64,000 nucleotides of DNA from Ditylenchus dipsaci (lineage: Eukaryota > Nematoda > Chromadorea > Rhabditida > Anguinidae). The notes under the pieces are model-generated. The model did not search any database, had not been told where the DNA came from, and saw only the letters and a list, made by a program, of their open reading frames with translations. Location of the stretch: positions 124,001 to 188,000 of the forward strand of contig SADC01001015.1 in NCBI GenBank assembly GCA_004194705.1. The letters run 5' to 3'. The position numbers and the translations under genes are program-made. Below are positions 34,265-45,235 of the stretch, piece by piece. Position 1 is the first letter of the stretch; the number at the start of each line of letters is the position of its first letter.

Positions 34265-35401
34265 AAGTATTTTTACCATAGTGTTATATGTCGTTTTGTA
34301 GAGGAGAGTCTCCTCTTTCATTGCTATTTTTTAGTTTTTATGATTTCACAATAAAATATCGATTTTTAGCCTCGAGAATAGAGTTAGATAGATAATAGAA
34401 AAATGATCTCCGACATCTTTTAAAACTGGTCAAAACTTTAGTTAAGTGTTGGGTGCTGCAACAACGTCTTAGCATTATGTTGCAGCGCAAATTGAGAGCT
34501 TCGAAATCTATCTCACAGAATAATTTTTGACTGCAAAAGTGTTGAGATATAAGCTTGGCAGATTGTGTTCCGGCGGGATTCGGGATTAGGATTTCGAAAT
34601 TTCCGGGATCGGGATTGGGATTTGAGATTTGGCTTTTGGACGGCGGGATTCGAGATCGGGATTTTCAAAACGATTCGCTTTTTCAAAACGCCATATCTCA
34701 ACACTTTTGGAGCCAAAATTATTCTGTGAGATAGATTTTGAAGCTCTCAATCTGCGCTACAAGATAATGCTGAGACGTTGTTGCAGCACCCAACACTTAA
34801 CTAAAGTTTTGACCAGTTTTAAAAATGTCGGAGATCATTCTTCTATTCTCTATCTATACCTCTATTCTCGGAGGCTAAAAATCAATATGTTATTGTGAAA
34901 TTAAAAATCAAAAAATAGCAATGAAAGAGGATACTCTCTTCTACAAAACGAAATAAGTCAAACCTCGATTTAACGGCCCCACTCCAAGTTCGTTCCCACC
35001 CAGGGTCCGAAATTTTTTTAAATCCATTTTCAAAATATATTTATCGATTCTTTTTGACAGTCTGGTCGCAAATATCGCAAGGATTCCGATTTCGCTGATC
35101 GTTTTTCAGAAATCTAGAGTTTTCGCTATTAAAAAATCAAAACCTCGATTTAACGATCCTCTAATTTTCAAAAGGGGTCCTTAAATCGAGTTTTTGATTT
35201 TTTAAAAGCCAAAACTTTAAGTTTTTGAAAAACAATCGACAAAATCGGAATCCTCACGATATTTGTGACCAGACTGTCAAAACAGAATCGATAAAGTATT
35301 TCAATAAATGGGGTTAAAAAAATGTCGGACCCTAGGTGGGAACGAACTTGAGGTGGGGTCGTTAAATCGAGGTTTGACTGTATAACACTATGGCAAAAAT
35401 A
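34265..35401. repeat. Large foldback element carrying a nested pogo-like MITE
   Basis: The left arm runs from GTATTTTTACCATAGTGTTA (34268) to about 34545; the right arm is its inverse from about 34690 to 34954, then resumes at 35381 (TATAACACTATGGCAAAAAT). The interruption is the MITE 34957-35380. The centre (34563-34660) is a small array of CGGGATTxGGGATT units. Arms share TGTTGCAGC, AACACTTAACTAAAGTTTTG and CTACAAAACG. Confidence 0.7.
34957..35380. mobile_element. Palindromic MITE, AGTCAAACCTCGATTTAACG termini
   Basis: Left end AGTCAAACCTCGATTTAACG; right end CGTTAAATCGAGGTTTGACTG followed by TA. Both arms share GACAGTCTGGTCxCAAATAT and ATCGTTTTTCA-type stretches, so the copy folds nearly end to end. 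The terminus resembles pogo/Tc1-type elements. It lies inside the right arm of the foldback 34265-35401. Confidence 0.75.
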
Positions 35402-35993
35402 CGGGTGGGGCAAAAGTTCGTCCGGTAAATTATTCCATGAATATCTTATATATTATCTTATCTTTTTATCTTACTGTGGTACTATTTTAAAGCCCTGATC
35501 TCTTCTTTCAAACGACATATCACAATTTTATTTCACTCAACAATATGACCACCATTTGCATCAATACATAAACGAAGGCGTTTTGGAAAGTCGTCGATGG
35601 CTTTCTGGATCATCTCCTGTGGAATTGCATCCCATTCTTATGCCACCAATTCACCCGATCTGACTGTGATGGACTACTTCGTCTGGCCATATCTGCAATC
35701 GAAGGCATGCTTCAAGCCCACAAAACAATTGCTGCACTGAAAGCTTCCCTTCTGAAAGAATGGGATGCAATTCTGCAGAAGATGATTCAAGATGCCATGG
35801 ACAATTTCCCTAAAAGACTCAAGTTATGTATTGATGCAAATGGTGGTCATTTTATTGAAAGAATAAACGTTTGATATACCATCAGAAAGAGGAAGAATAG
35901 GTCTTTAAAATGATATATAAACAAAATTATTAAAGCTTAAAAATTTGTGTAAAATTGATTTATATTTTCCGGACGAACTTTTGCCCCACCCGG
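35402..35993. mobile_element. Mariner remnant rebuilt as a palindrome with two transposase C-termini
   Basis: The ends CGGGTGGGGCAAAAGTTCGT and its inverse are flanked by TA. The right half (about 35650-35873, plus strand) encodes SPDLTVMDYFVWPYLQSK, then after frame changes LKxCIDANGGHFIE, the C-terminus of a mariner DDD transposase. The left half (about 35530-35640) encodes the same C-terminal segment on the minus strand (LCIDANGGH). So both halves are the same 3' end in opposite orientation and the 5' half of the gene is gone. The MDYFVW segment carries the third catalytic Asp region. Not functional. Confidence 0.82.
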
Positions 35994-35999
35994 TACATC

Positions 36000-36740
36000 A
36001 CATTAGGGCATAGATAGTGTTAAGATATGTCTATTTTATGGTGTTGTACAGAAAAAAATAAGCTCGGTAGGTGGCTTTGGTCACTTTTCAAAAAAAAGCA
36101 TGAATCAGGCGCTGAACTTTGAAAAAAGGTAATTTAGGGCATTAGGGTGAAGTAGGTATTCTGTAGTACAGCCGAAATCTTCTTACAATCTAAATTAAAG
36201 GAGGTCTATGGACTATCTCTACGGACTATCAAATTGCAGTGGCAAACTTGGATTGCTAATTCAGTTGGAGGTCCTTTCTTCAGGTGGTATCACGAGTGTT
36301 GTCCACCAAGTGTCCAGCCTATCTCCGGTTCGATCAAGTCGATCTCTACTACTTCTTTTTGATAGAAGATCAAGTGGACCAAGAGAAGGTTTTCGAAGTT
36401 CTCAAGAGTTTGGCGCAGCCTTCACTAATGCTGTTTTTCCTTAAGTTTTTCTTCATGGGCAGGAGCTTATGATAATAAAATTCCTAGTCGACTACAAATA
36501 ACCAGTTTTATCCAGCAAAAATTGGATGACAACAATCTCCTTACGAATTGTCGAAAAATATGATAGAATTTGATCATGGACGGAAGGACCTTGCTAACCC
36601 ATTGGACATCCCATTGCTTTCATTGCCAGTGCTCAAGACTTGCAGGTTATTTAAGTCTAGGCCTGTGTTAACTATGCCTTAAACTGTGCCTTCTATATGT
36701 GTTGGTGTGGGCCCTAAATATATGCCTTCGTCCCCCTGTT
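36000..36740. other. Unassigned interval with short frames
   Basis: Two overlapping plus-strand frames (36208-36444 and 36284-36472) contain AYLRFDQVDLYYFFLIEDQV, which looks somewhat protein-like, but no family is recognised and splice sites are unclear. I do not call a gene. Confidence 0.3.
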
Positions 36741-36760
36741 GTTTTTTTTGTAGAAAGTTT

Positions 36761-37420
36761 GGGCGGCACCGAATTGATCCACACCGAATTGATCCACATC
36801 GAATTGATCCACACACGAATTGATCCACATCGAATTGATCCACAAAATTTGTCCGACACGAATGCTTTTAATTTTTGTCTTGAAAAGTTTACTCGTTATT
36901 TCAAACATTTTTCAGTTAACGCCGGATCTCCCATGCACCAACTAAACCAAGTGGTCGTCCACTTGGATCAAAATTTTTTTTACGTTTTCATGTTCCAAAA
37001 CTTGTTTTCTGGACTGATTCTGGCATGCTGAAGATGTTTGATAGTTGTAAAATGCCGTTTTCTCAAGTATTTTTGAGTTTTAAGCAATAATTAATTTTGG
37101 TGAAATCAATTATTGCTAAAACTCAAAAAATACTTCAGAAAACGGCATTTAACCACTATTAAACCATCTTCAGCATGCCCTAATCAGTCCAGAAAACAAG
37201 TTTTGGAACATGAAAAACGTAAAAAAATTCGATCCAAGTGGACGACCACTTGGTTTAGTTGGTGCATGGGAGATCCGGCGTTTCACTGAAGAATGTTTGA
37301 AGTAAACTTTTACGAGTAAACTTTTCAAGACAAAAATTTAAAAGCATTTCGTGTCGGGACAAATTTTTGTGGATCAATTCGGTGTGGATCAATTCGGTGT
37401 GGATCAATTCGCTTAACGCC
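36761..37420. mobile_element. Foldback element with GAATTGATCCACAC tandem arms and 9-bp flanking duplication
   Basis: AGAAAGTTT flanks both ends (36752-36760 and 37421-37429), a 9-bp duplication as MULEs make. The left arm has five CGAATTGATCCACA(C) units of about 15-17 bp; the right arm has three inverted units. Inside them the whole 660 bp is a near-complete palindrome whose core (36945-37265) belongs to the GCATGCTGAAGATGG palindrome family. Caution: the same 9-mer occurs inverted at 39292 next to a related arm, so it might be partly element sequence. Confidence 0.7.
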
Positions 37421-37439
37421 AGAAAGTTTCTAATGACAT

Positions 37440-37610
37440 GACTTTTGTCAATTTCCAATGTGTCAATTGACATCTCAATTGACACATTTCCAATTGACAT
37501 GTCAATTGACGACCCTACTCACAAAATTTCGGCTCTAGGTCAATTGATCTGCGGTCAATTGATCTACAGGTCAATTCGTCCACGGTCAATTGATCAAACT
37601 CAAACTATTC
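37440..37610. repeat. Array of (G)TCAATTGA(C/T) motifs
   Basis: TCAATTGACA-type units are repeated about ten times, passing into GGTCAATTGATCTxCxG units at 37538-37590. A related short array in opposite orientation lies at 39245-39290 (TAGATCAATTGACCG), so 37440-39290 could be one element with tandem arms; no clear target duplication supports this. Confidence 0.5.
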
Positions 37611-37630
37611 AAACTAGATTTTTGTGTTTT

Positions 37631-37997
37631 AAGGGGGGGGGAAGCTACTTAGGTTTGAAAAAGTGGCTTCCATGGCGCAATGCATAAAGCGCTCGCGTTT
37701 TTTGCCCCAAATGTGTTTTTTGGTGTTGCAGGTTCAATCCCACATAGTGGCACACTATTTTTTTCGGCTTGTTTGCCATTTTAAAGGTAATTAGATTTTT
37801 TTGACGCCAGATTCGGAATCAGCGACGCAAATTACCTCTAAACTGCCCAAAGAAGCCAAAAAAATAGTGTGCCACTACGTGGATCGAACCTGCAACACCA
37901 AAAACAAACACCATTTTTGGCCAAAAAGCGCGAGCGCTCACGCACTGCGCCTTGGAAGCCACTTTTTCAAACCTAAGTAGCTTCTCTCCCCCCCTTT
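37631..37997. repeat. Inverted pair of tRNA-derived SINE-like sequences
   Basis: Plus strand 37664-37755: GGCTTCCATGGCGCAATGCATAAAGCG (A-box-like) and GGTTCAATCCCAC (B-box-like). Minus strand 37868-37968: the same unit with CACTGCGCCTTGGAAGCC and GGATCGAACCTGC read inverted. The outer borders AGGTTTGAAAAAGTGGCTTC and their inverse are shared. The pieces are too diverged and too long between boxes for a functional tRNA. A second inverted pair is at 49505-50135. Confidence 0.68.
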
Positions 37998-38282
37998 AAA
38001 TGTCTAATTGTCAACTCTGGTTTGATTTTTCAAAACTTTCACCTCTTGCGGCTATTTTTACTTTTCCTTCCTCTATATAACTTGAGTTTAGTTTGATAAG
38101 AATAATTTTTTAGTTATCAAGTCATCTCTTGGAAATTCAAGCTCTTTGCTCTATCCCTGCTTTCTGGTCTTTGAAATATGCGAGCCAAGTGGCGTAAAAG
38201 AATGCGTCATAAGTTTTTTACTCGAGTTAGCTATGGGAAATTCCATCTCTGCTATGATTATTACATATTTTCCAGGTCTCAA

Positions 38283-38650
38283 GCGAAACGACAATATCTA
38301 GGACAATGACGTCTTTGGAAAGCGACTTTCAGGAAAAGGGACACTAGGACGATTCACTCTGTGACAATCGCTTTTTAGGACAATCGCCTCTTTGGAAATT
38401 CACACTACGACAATGGACACTAGCACAATTGCATTTTCGGACAATGTACAGCAGGACAACAGACCATATGACATACTGTTTTTAGAGGCATAAAGTGATG
38501 TTAGAACTTTTTAGACAGTCAAAACTTGTCCAAAAAAGGGCTTTTCCAAAAAGACGATTGTCCATTGTCCTAGTGTCCCTTTTCCTAAAAGCAGTTTCCC
38601 AAATACGATATTGTCTAGAGTAAATTGTCCAGTTGTCAATTGTACATACC
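38283..38650. repeat. Foldback with GGACAAT-type tandem units
   Basis: Left arm 38290-38460: repeated (A)GGACAATxG / ACGACAATG units mixed with CTTTTAGGACAATCGC. Right arm 38525-38645: inverted CATTGTCCTAGTGTCC and TTGTCCAGTTGTC units. The architecture is the same as other tandem-armed elements in the window. No gene. Confidence 0.5.
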
Positions 38651-39510
38651 TTTCATTTTTCCTATATGCGCGTTTTCCTAGAAGGGGCTTTTCCTGGCAT
38701 TATTACTTTTCTAGAAGTTAATGTCTTGAGCTGGCCATGTCATTCAGATAATATAAAGGAAGTTCGCACGTAGTAAACTGTAATATGAGCGATTTTACGA
38801 AAAATCGGAAATACCATACAGAATGGAATTTTACCAGTATCAAACCATCTTCAGCATGCAAAATTTAATGCAGAAACAGGTTTTAGAACCAACAAAACAT
38901 GAAACAAAATTCACGCCAAGTGGACGACCACTTGGATTGGTTGGAGCACGAATTATCTGGCAAAACTGCGGTTGGGTTATAAGAATTATTAAAAGAAAGG
39001 TTAATATTGAATACAAAATATGGCAATCTTTTTTTTTAAAATCAGAATTGTTTGGCGTGTATATGATGCTTTAGGGTGGTACAGAATGGTTTGGGGTGAT
39101 TTTTGGTGGTTTGAGGTTATTGAGGTGGCTTAAGATAGTTTGGGGTGTTAGCCAGCAAAAAGCTGGGAAATATATGGAAAAAGCAAAAGAAATCAAACCA
39201 GAGATGGCAATTAGACATTTAAACACGAAAATCTAGTTTAAACTAATTTGTAGATCAATTGACCGTAGATCAATTGAACGCACGCCAAACTTTCTTCTAG
39301 TTCGAGTTTTAAAGTTCTGTTTTCACAGATCGATGACGACCCCTGTGGTTCGGGTCCTGGATCGCGAATGGCCAGTCCCGAAATCAAAGGACGCCACGCA
39401 AAAATCGTGTTTCTGATATTATTAACCACATTGAATTTTGAAAAACTAACTAGAAAAAAGTTATGAGCATTTCAAAAAAAGGCAAAATTTCTTGAAACAA
39501 TTTGGAAATT
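38650..39510. other. Interval with half of a palindrome-family element
   Basis: 38820-38950 (CAAACCATCTTCAGCATGC ... AAGTGGACGACCACTTGG) is half of the GCATGCTGAAGATGG palindrome. The remainder is unassigned; the short frames present carry no recognisable domains. Confidence 0.4.
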
Positions 39511-39791
39511 TTGAATTCGCGCGGGACCACCCTAATTTTGTCTATATGTTTTCGAATTGTTTTTTGTTTGTATGTAAAATTTTTCAAATTATAGAACCGT
39601 TTACTAGTCGAGCCAACGTTGCTTGACATTGCCAGATCGGACGACTTATCCTACTGATGCTGCACCATAATTACAATTACTATAATTACATTACAGTCAT
39701 TTACCCATAAATGGAATTCGAATTTTCAATGCACACAAAAATTAATTCAAAACATTATGGACAAAATTAGGGTGGTCCGCGCGAATTCGAA
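39511..39791. mobile_element. MITE with GAATTCGCGCGGGACCACCC ends
   Basis: Left TTGAATTCGCGCGGGACCACC, right GGTGGTCCGCGCGAATTCGAA, continued inward by CTAATTTTGTC and its inverse GACAAAATTAG. The element is about 281 bp. No target duplication was resolved. Confidence 0.65.
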
Positions 39792-39890
39792 TGCCGCAAA
39801 TCGCTGTGATTATCAAGTTTCATGGTCCTTTAAAAACCAATATTTTTAAGAAGTTAGAGTATTGAGTCGAGTACTCGACTCAATTTTTCA

Positions 39891-40163
39891 GAGGATTCAC
39901 GTTTCAGAAACATTTGCCTGTATGTGTACTTTCTTGATCCAATTTCTCCGCATGAATCATATCAGCCAGTTTTCGAGTCAATGATAGATGCCGATGAAGT
40001 GCTCGACTGGCTTCACTCTCCACCATCCAATCCCACTCTTCCCAATGGACAAAAATCGAAGCATCGTAAGCTTCTTATTTCATGTACAGCAGACGGCATG
40101 TGTGAAAGTGCCCTTAATACAATAGTTATTAGACTAAAAGAGGTTAGCCAAATGATCAATTAA
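39891..40163 (+). CDS. Exon-like open frame of unknown function
   Basis: Directly after a TTTTTCAG acceptor-like site the frame reads DSRFRNICLYVYFLDPISPH, contains DADEVLDWLHSPPSNP and LLISCTADGMCESALNTIVI, and ends RLKEVSQMIN at TAA. Composition is protein-like, unlike most short frames here: mixed hydrophobic blocks, no low complexity. I recognise no family. It could be the last exon of a host gene whose other exons lie elsewhere, or a gene piece carried by a transposon; repeats lie on both sides (39511-39791 upstream). Confidence 0.4.
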   Translation, partial: EDSRFRNICLYVYFLDPISPHESYQPVFESMIDADEVLDWLHSPPSNPTLPNGQKSKHRKLLISCTADGMCESALNTIVIRLKEVSQMIN

Positions 40164-41527
40164 ATGACGACAGGAGGGCTGACCAGACACTTGTTGACCA
40201 AAAATTTTTTTTTGAGAACTTGTTATACTCGAGACTGTCGAGATTTGACTAACATAATACTTAAACCAGTCATGCAGTATTGAAAAATGGGCCCTATATG
40301 AGAAGTGGGTGGTGGTCAAGGCCTGGCTACTACTTTAGGACTAGGCAGGGCTAGGCCAACGTATGTTAGGACGAACTCAAACATGTTTACCAAACATGGT
40401 ATCAAGTACGTATAATTGAGTCCGCCCTAACTTTTGCTGGCCTAACAGCACTTGAGCTCAAATCATTGTTTTTTCAACATTTTTGCACCTGAAACTGTAT
40501 GAAATATGTTTTAGGGCACGGCCGACCATTTTTGAAAAAATTTTTTTGACCAAAATTTGACTTTTTGCCTTGGGGGACCAAGGTCGATCAGTTGGACAAA
40601 GTACCTGGACACTTTGGCCAAGTTTGGGCGTTTTAGCATTTATTTTAGTAGATTTATTTTAAAAAGTGGTTGGTTTTTATGTCAGAAAGCATAAAACCTG
40701 ACTGGCTCAAGCATTATATTGGCTCAAACCCGATTGTCTAAAATATAGGATTGGCCAGAGTACGATGGGCGGAACGCCAAGGCTGGTTGAAAAAAATAAT
40801 TTTCTAAAACCGAATTTGTCTTCAAACGAAGTTTGGCCAAAAAGGTATGGTCAACTCCCCCCCCCCTCACCTATTAATGTCTTCGATAATCTATTTAGAT
40901 GTTCCTGAACAGCACATTGCCTAATCCTTTCATCTTTATTTGCATCTTTGATTGGCGAAAAAAGAATATGTTAGAAAAAGAATTTTTGATTGAAAACAAT
41001 GCCACCACAGAGTCTCTTCGCTTGACATATTTCTCTAAAGGTCAATCTTTTACGGTGTGTCGATGTTAAACAAACCTAGTCGAGCAGGTGCCAGGCGGCG
41101 CCTAAAACTTTATTTCAACCTGTATAAATCTGTATTAATTTTGTTTAAAATTTAATAAATTTTTATTTTCAAAAAAAAGTTATTGGTTTTATCCTTTATA
41201 GCGACTACTTTAAAAATTTGGTCACATTTTTTGATTTCAAACCAACAATAGAAAATTTCAGAAAAGAAGATTTCAGAATTAAAAATGAACAGTAAAAAGT
41301 AATTGTAAAGAAAAATGGTAAAAAAGTAATTTTTAAGGTAGTCGCTATAAAGGATAAGAACCAAGTAATTGTTTTTAGTCATTTTTATTCGGTCCGTGAT
41401 AATTCACCCCCTCCTAATAGAAAGGGACAATTTGCCACCTTCCGATATAAAGGGACAATTTGCCACTTCTCAGTAAAATAGATTTTTAAAATTTTTGTTC
41501 AATTCCTAATGTCAGACCCATACGGCG
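40164..41527. other. Non-coding interval
   Basis: 40330-40450 (GGCTAGGCCAACGTATGTTAGGACG and following) resembles 1875-2000 in the AMT intron, so it is a dispersed repeat. 41160-41370 is an imperfect inverted repeat around TTATCCTTTATAGCGACTAC (41186) and GTAGTCGCTATAAAGGATAA (41338). 41400-41480 has two AAAGGGACAATTTGCCAC units. No gene. Confidence 0.5.
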
Positions 41528-41769
41528 TTAAAGGGGCATGCTCACCTGTTTTTGAATTTTTCCCCGCCAATTCGAAAAAAAAATTCGAATCATTGAACTT
41601 CCATACAGATTTTTCAGCTTGGTTTCTATCAGAACAAGGCCTAGAATTTGATTTTAGGTATAGTTTTGTTAAAAACCAAGTTGAAAAATCTGTATGGAAG
41701 TTCAATGATTCGGAATTTTTTTTGAATTGGCGGGGACAAATTTTGACTTAGGCGAGCATGCCCCTATAA
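41528..41769. mobile_element. TTAAAGGGGCATG-family MITE, palindromic copy
   Basis: Ends TTAAAGGGGCATGCTC and GAGCATGCCCCTATAA. Inner arms pair over ATTGAACTTCCATACAGATT and its inverse AATCTGTATGGAAGTTCAAT, so the copy folds nearly completely. Confidence 0.72.
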
Positions 41770-42152
41770 GCAAATTCATGTGCACACGAGTTCATTCATG
41801 TACCAAATAAACCAAGTGGTCGTCCACCTGGATCAAAATTTTTTTTTCACGTTTTTTGGGTCTAAAGCAGGGTTCTCATCTCAAATTTTGAAATAAAGTA
41901 CATTTGGCAAAATAAAGTACAATTTGGGCATTTTTAATTAAAAATTGTCATTTAATCCAGTGCTTGTTGAGATTTGAGCACCAAAAATAAAGATTTTGAC
42001 GTAAAATTTCAAAAATTCTAAAGATTTAGGCTGCCGAATAAAGTACAAATCTTTAAATAAAGTACAGATTAGAAACCTGGTCTGAAAGCTTCTATTATGC
42101 ACTAATAATTCCAAAGCTCGTTTCAACCACTCTTTCGTGTGTTTTAGCATCT

Positions 42153-42965
42153 TTAAAGGGGCATGTTCGTGCGTGATGAAACACAATTTTCAAAAAAAAA
42201 GGCGCGAACCAGGCGTGCCAGAGATTTGAAAAAGATTTAAATTTTGTATATGAATTTTAAATTTCGTCAAACCCAGCGATTGTGTGTGCAGCGAAAGGCA
42301 TGAGTACTCAACTTAACCCCTATCATTCAGCCGGTTCGGGTCCCAAGGTTGAAACTGAGCTGTACCTCTTCGGAGTGTCTCGTGCTTTGAGTTTTGAATT
42401 CGCCGAGCCTTTGGTTCGGTTGATGGTTTATGTAACGTAACTGCTTCCTGTTGGTTATCCTCGATTTCGGTTCAGGTAACCGAAATCGAAAATCTTGTTT
42501 ACCTGACAGATCTACAAAAGAGCGAGAAAATTCGAGAAGAGTTGGTATGAAAATTGGATTATTACTTGTTCCGCCCTGTTCGCTATACAGAGTGTGCAGC
42601 CACGCACAGATAGAACGCCGAACCAAAGGCAAATCTAAAACTCGACAGAAAACCGAAATCGAGAGATAACCAACCGGAAGCAGTTACCCGAAAAACAACC
42701 GAACCAAAGGCTCGGCGAATTCAAAACTCAGAGCACGAGACACTCCGAAGAGGTACAGCTCAATTTCAACTCGAGACCCGACCCGGCTGAATGATAGGGT
42801 TAAGTTGAGTACTCATGCCTTTCGCTGCACACACAATCGCTGGGTTTGACGAAATTTAAAATTCATATACAAAATTTAAATCTTTTTCAAATCTCTGGCA
42901 CGCCTGGTTCGCGCCTTTTCTTTTTTGAAAATTGTGTTTCATCACGCACGAACATGCCCCTTTAA
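42153..42965. mobile_element. 813-bp near-perfect palindrome, TTAAAGGGGCATG family
   Basis: Ends TTAAAGGGGCATGTTCGTGC and GCACGAACATGCCCCTTTAA. Arms of about 380 bp pair through GGCGCGAACCAGGCGTGCCA, CAGCGATTGTGTGTGCAGCG, GTGTCTCGTGCT and GCCGAGCCTTTGGTTCGG. The spacer is about 50 bp. Transcripts would form a very long hairpin. The open frames on both strands are mirror shadows. Confidence 0.78.
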
Positions 42966-43039
42966 CGTACAGAAAACATGTTTTGAGGTGCCAGAAAAAA
43001 ATATTTTTTGAAAATTTTGACTAAAACTTTGACTTTATT

Positions 43040-43200
43040 ATTCATCTCAACTCTCAAGCCCCTTGCGCCTCCGAAGGGGCGCAGGGGGCTTGAGAGTTAG
43101 AGATGCGCGCACTCACTTACCTTAGACATGATTCGAGCAAGACTCTTGATCAAAAAATGCGTATAGAGACTCTTTTCTCCCAGCTCCATTGACCAAAACA
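43040..43200 (-). repeat. Dispersed ATGTCTAAG|GTAAG module, second copy
   Basis: Minus strand: GACTCTATACGC, TTGATCAAGAGTCTTGCTCG, AATCATGTCTAAGGTAAGTG, then AGAGATGCGCGCA-type sequence and the GC hairpin (43055-43092). It matches 29060-29240 closely over about 140 bp. Confidence 0.55.
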
Positions 43201-43204
43201 GGGT

Positions 43205-44639
43205 GAAAACTAGGGATGATGGTTTCGGTATTTTTGGCTGCGGCTTTTTACACAAAATCAAGTGCGGCTGCGGCTATCTACGAAAATAAAGTGCGGCTAG
43301 CCGCGAGGCTATGCGCTACGCGGCTATGCGCGGCTATTATTAGTCATAAACATCAGATTTGCTATGTAGTTAGCGAAAAGTGAGTTAGAGGGGCTAGGGG
43401 TAGGTGAGTGGCCATTTAGGGTAGGTAAGGCTCCGGTAGGGTAGGTAAGTGTCCAATGGTCGGTATGCATAGTATGAATAGTTGGTATGTTGAACAGATT
43501 CAGTGCATTTCCATGGTGTTCATTGTTCCGCGTCTAACAACCTTAAAAAATCGCCTTATAACTTGGGCAACTTTGTTCTTTGCCCGCTTATCTCACATCC
43601 ACAAACATTTATAACAAGAAGAATTCAAACAGCCGTTTAAAGAGATTAAAAAATAAACCAATAGGTCAATCGATGGACACTAGCAAAAAATGGCTTGACA
43701 TAAATGTTGTTGTTCTTCTTTTCTTCTTTGTCTAAACGATTTTTTTTGAATAACTTCTATCCCGCACTTGGTTTGCCCTTTCTTATGTTTCAGGGCCACA
43801 AAAAGAAATAGAGTTTTGGCTATTATCACAAAGTATAATTTTTACTTAGTTTGTGAACATTTTGCATAGTTCTGCAACGTCAGCGGGCATTTTTGTAATT
43901 TTTTGAGTTATCTCTTATAGTATTTGGACAATGTTTGTCCTTCGGTCACGTTTTTTATAAATCTGATTTTTAGGTGTTTTTTGATTCTAATTTAAATAAA
44001 ACTCAACTTTAAGTCCCAGAGAAACTTCTCAGCTAAATTTTGAGCTATTTGATGATAGAGTTTGAAAATTCTTCAGCGACAAGTATCGATTTTTAGCCCT
44101 AAGGTCATAGGTTTTTTATACGAAAATCTTACTTTTAGGCAATTTCTTGAAATTTTTTGAAACTGTTGCTACCAAGCGGAGTGATAAATCAAGGTTTTTG
44201 CGTTTTTTCGCCACCGGCAGCCATATAATTTGCTCGAAATAGCCATACAAATATGGATGATAAGAGTATTAACATTGAGGGGTATGAGTTAGGGGTGTTG
44301 CGATTATTATTAAAACTTATTTTCGTACAAATATTGAGGGTATTTGGCCGCTTCGCGGCTGCATTTGCGCTTTTACGGTGATAAAGGCGGTTTTTTCGTG
44401 TGCGATGGACATTACCATATGTTTCCTTGTTAGAACGAAAATGGGGTTTTTGATGAAAATAGCTTCGAGGCGATCCGAAGAATATTGGCTATTTCCTCTT
44501 TATTTTCTCAAAATAATATATAGGATACATGTCAATTTTCTGCCGACCAATTTTCCGCCGCCACAACTCAATTTCTTTGTTCACATAAGACTTTTGTCTA
44601 TTAGAGCAGTCAACAAAAGTCACTAACTACTACATACAG
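43205..44639. other. Interval with GCGGCT array, otherwise unassigned
   Basis: 43240-43345 holds repeated GTGCGGCTGCGGCTAT / CGCGGCTATGCG units; a short inverted counterpart (GGCCGCTTCGCGGCTGC) is near 44345, hinting at one 1.1-kb tandem-armed element. No gene recognised. Confidence 0.4.
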
Positions 44640-45235
44640 CAGTGTTGTTCCAGCGCCGGGATCGGCGCCGGCGCCAGCGCCGGCGCCGACCCTTTCCGAG
44701 AAAAGGCCCCAGCGCCAGCGCCGAGCGCCTCCCTTAAAAAATTTTGGCTCCGGCGCCAGCGCCGGCGCCGACCTCTTTTGAAAAAATGCCCCAGCGCCGG
44801 CGCCAGCGCCGGCGTTCATGGCAGCGCCGACGCCGGCGCCGGCTTGATAATTTTGCTTTTGCTGTAAATTTCATTAAAAATTCCTATTTTTCAACAGTAT
44901 GTTTTGTACGGTGCCATGGCATTTCGTCCAAAATTCAGTTCGTCCAAAGTCAATTCGTCCAAAGACAATTCGTCCAAAATTCAGTTCGTCCAAAAGTCAA
45001 TTCGTCCAAAATGCATTTCGTCCAAAATGCAATTCGTCCAAAATGCAATTCGTCCAAAATGCAGTTCGTCCAAATGCAGTTCGTCCAAAATTCAATTCGT
45101 CCAAATTTTAATTTCAAGTCAAAATTTTCGCGAGAGAACCATTTCAACGATGACAGCATAACTTCAACCGCTCAGAAACCTGTGCCAGAGTGGCCCATAG
45201 CCAAAATAAATCTAGTTTTGGGAGTTTACTAAATG

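Noticed and set aside
37664..37755. Functional tRNA gene
   Set aside because: A- and B-box-like motifs exist, but the spacing and stems do not form a cloverleaf and the unit recurs in diverged inverted pairs; treated as SINE-derived.
42327..42669. Overlapping frames on both strands near 42.5 kb
   Set aside because: Mirror images created by the 813-bp palindrome; no domain and no splice structure.
44744..45232. 162-codon plus-strand frame with Arg/Ala and FVQ repeats
   Set aside because: Produced by the GGCGCC array and the CGTCC-unit arm; pure repeat translation.
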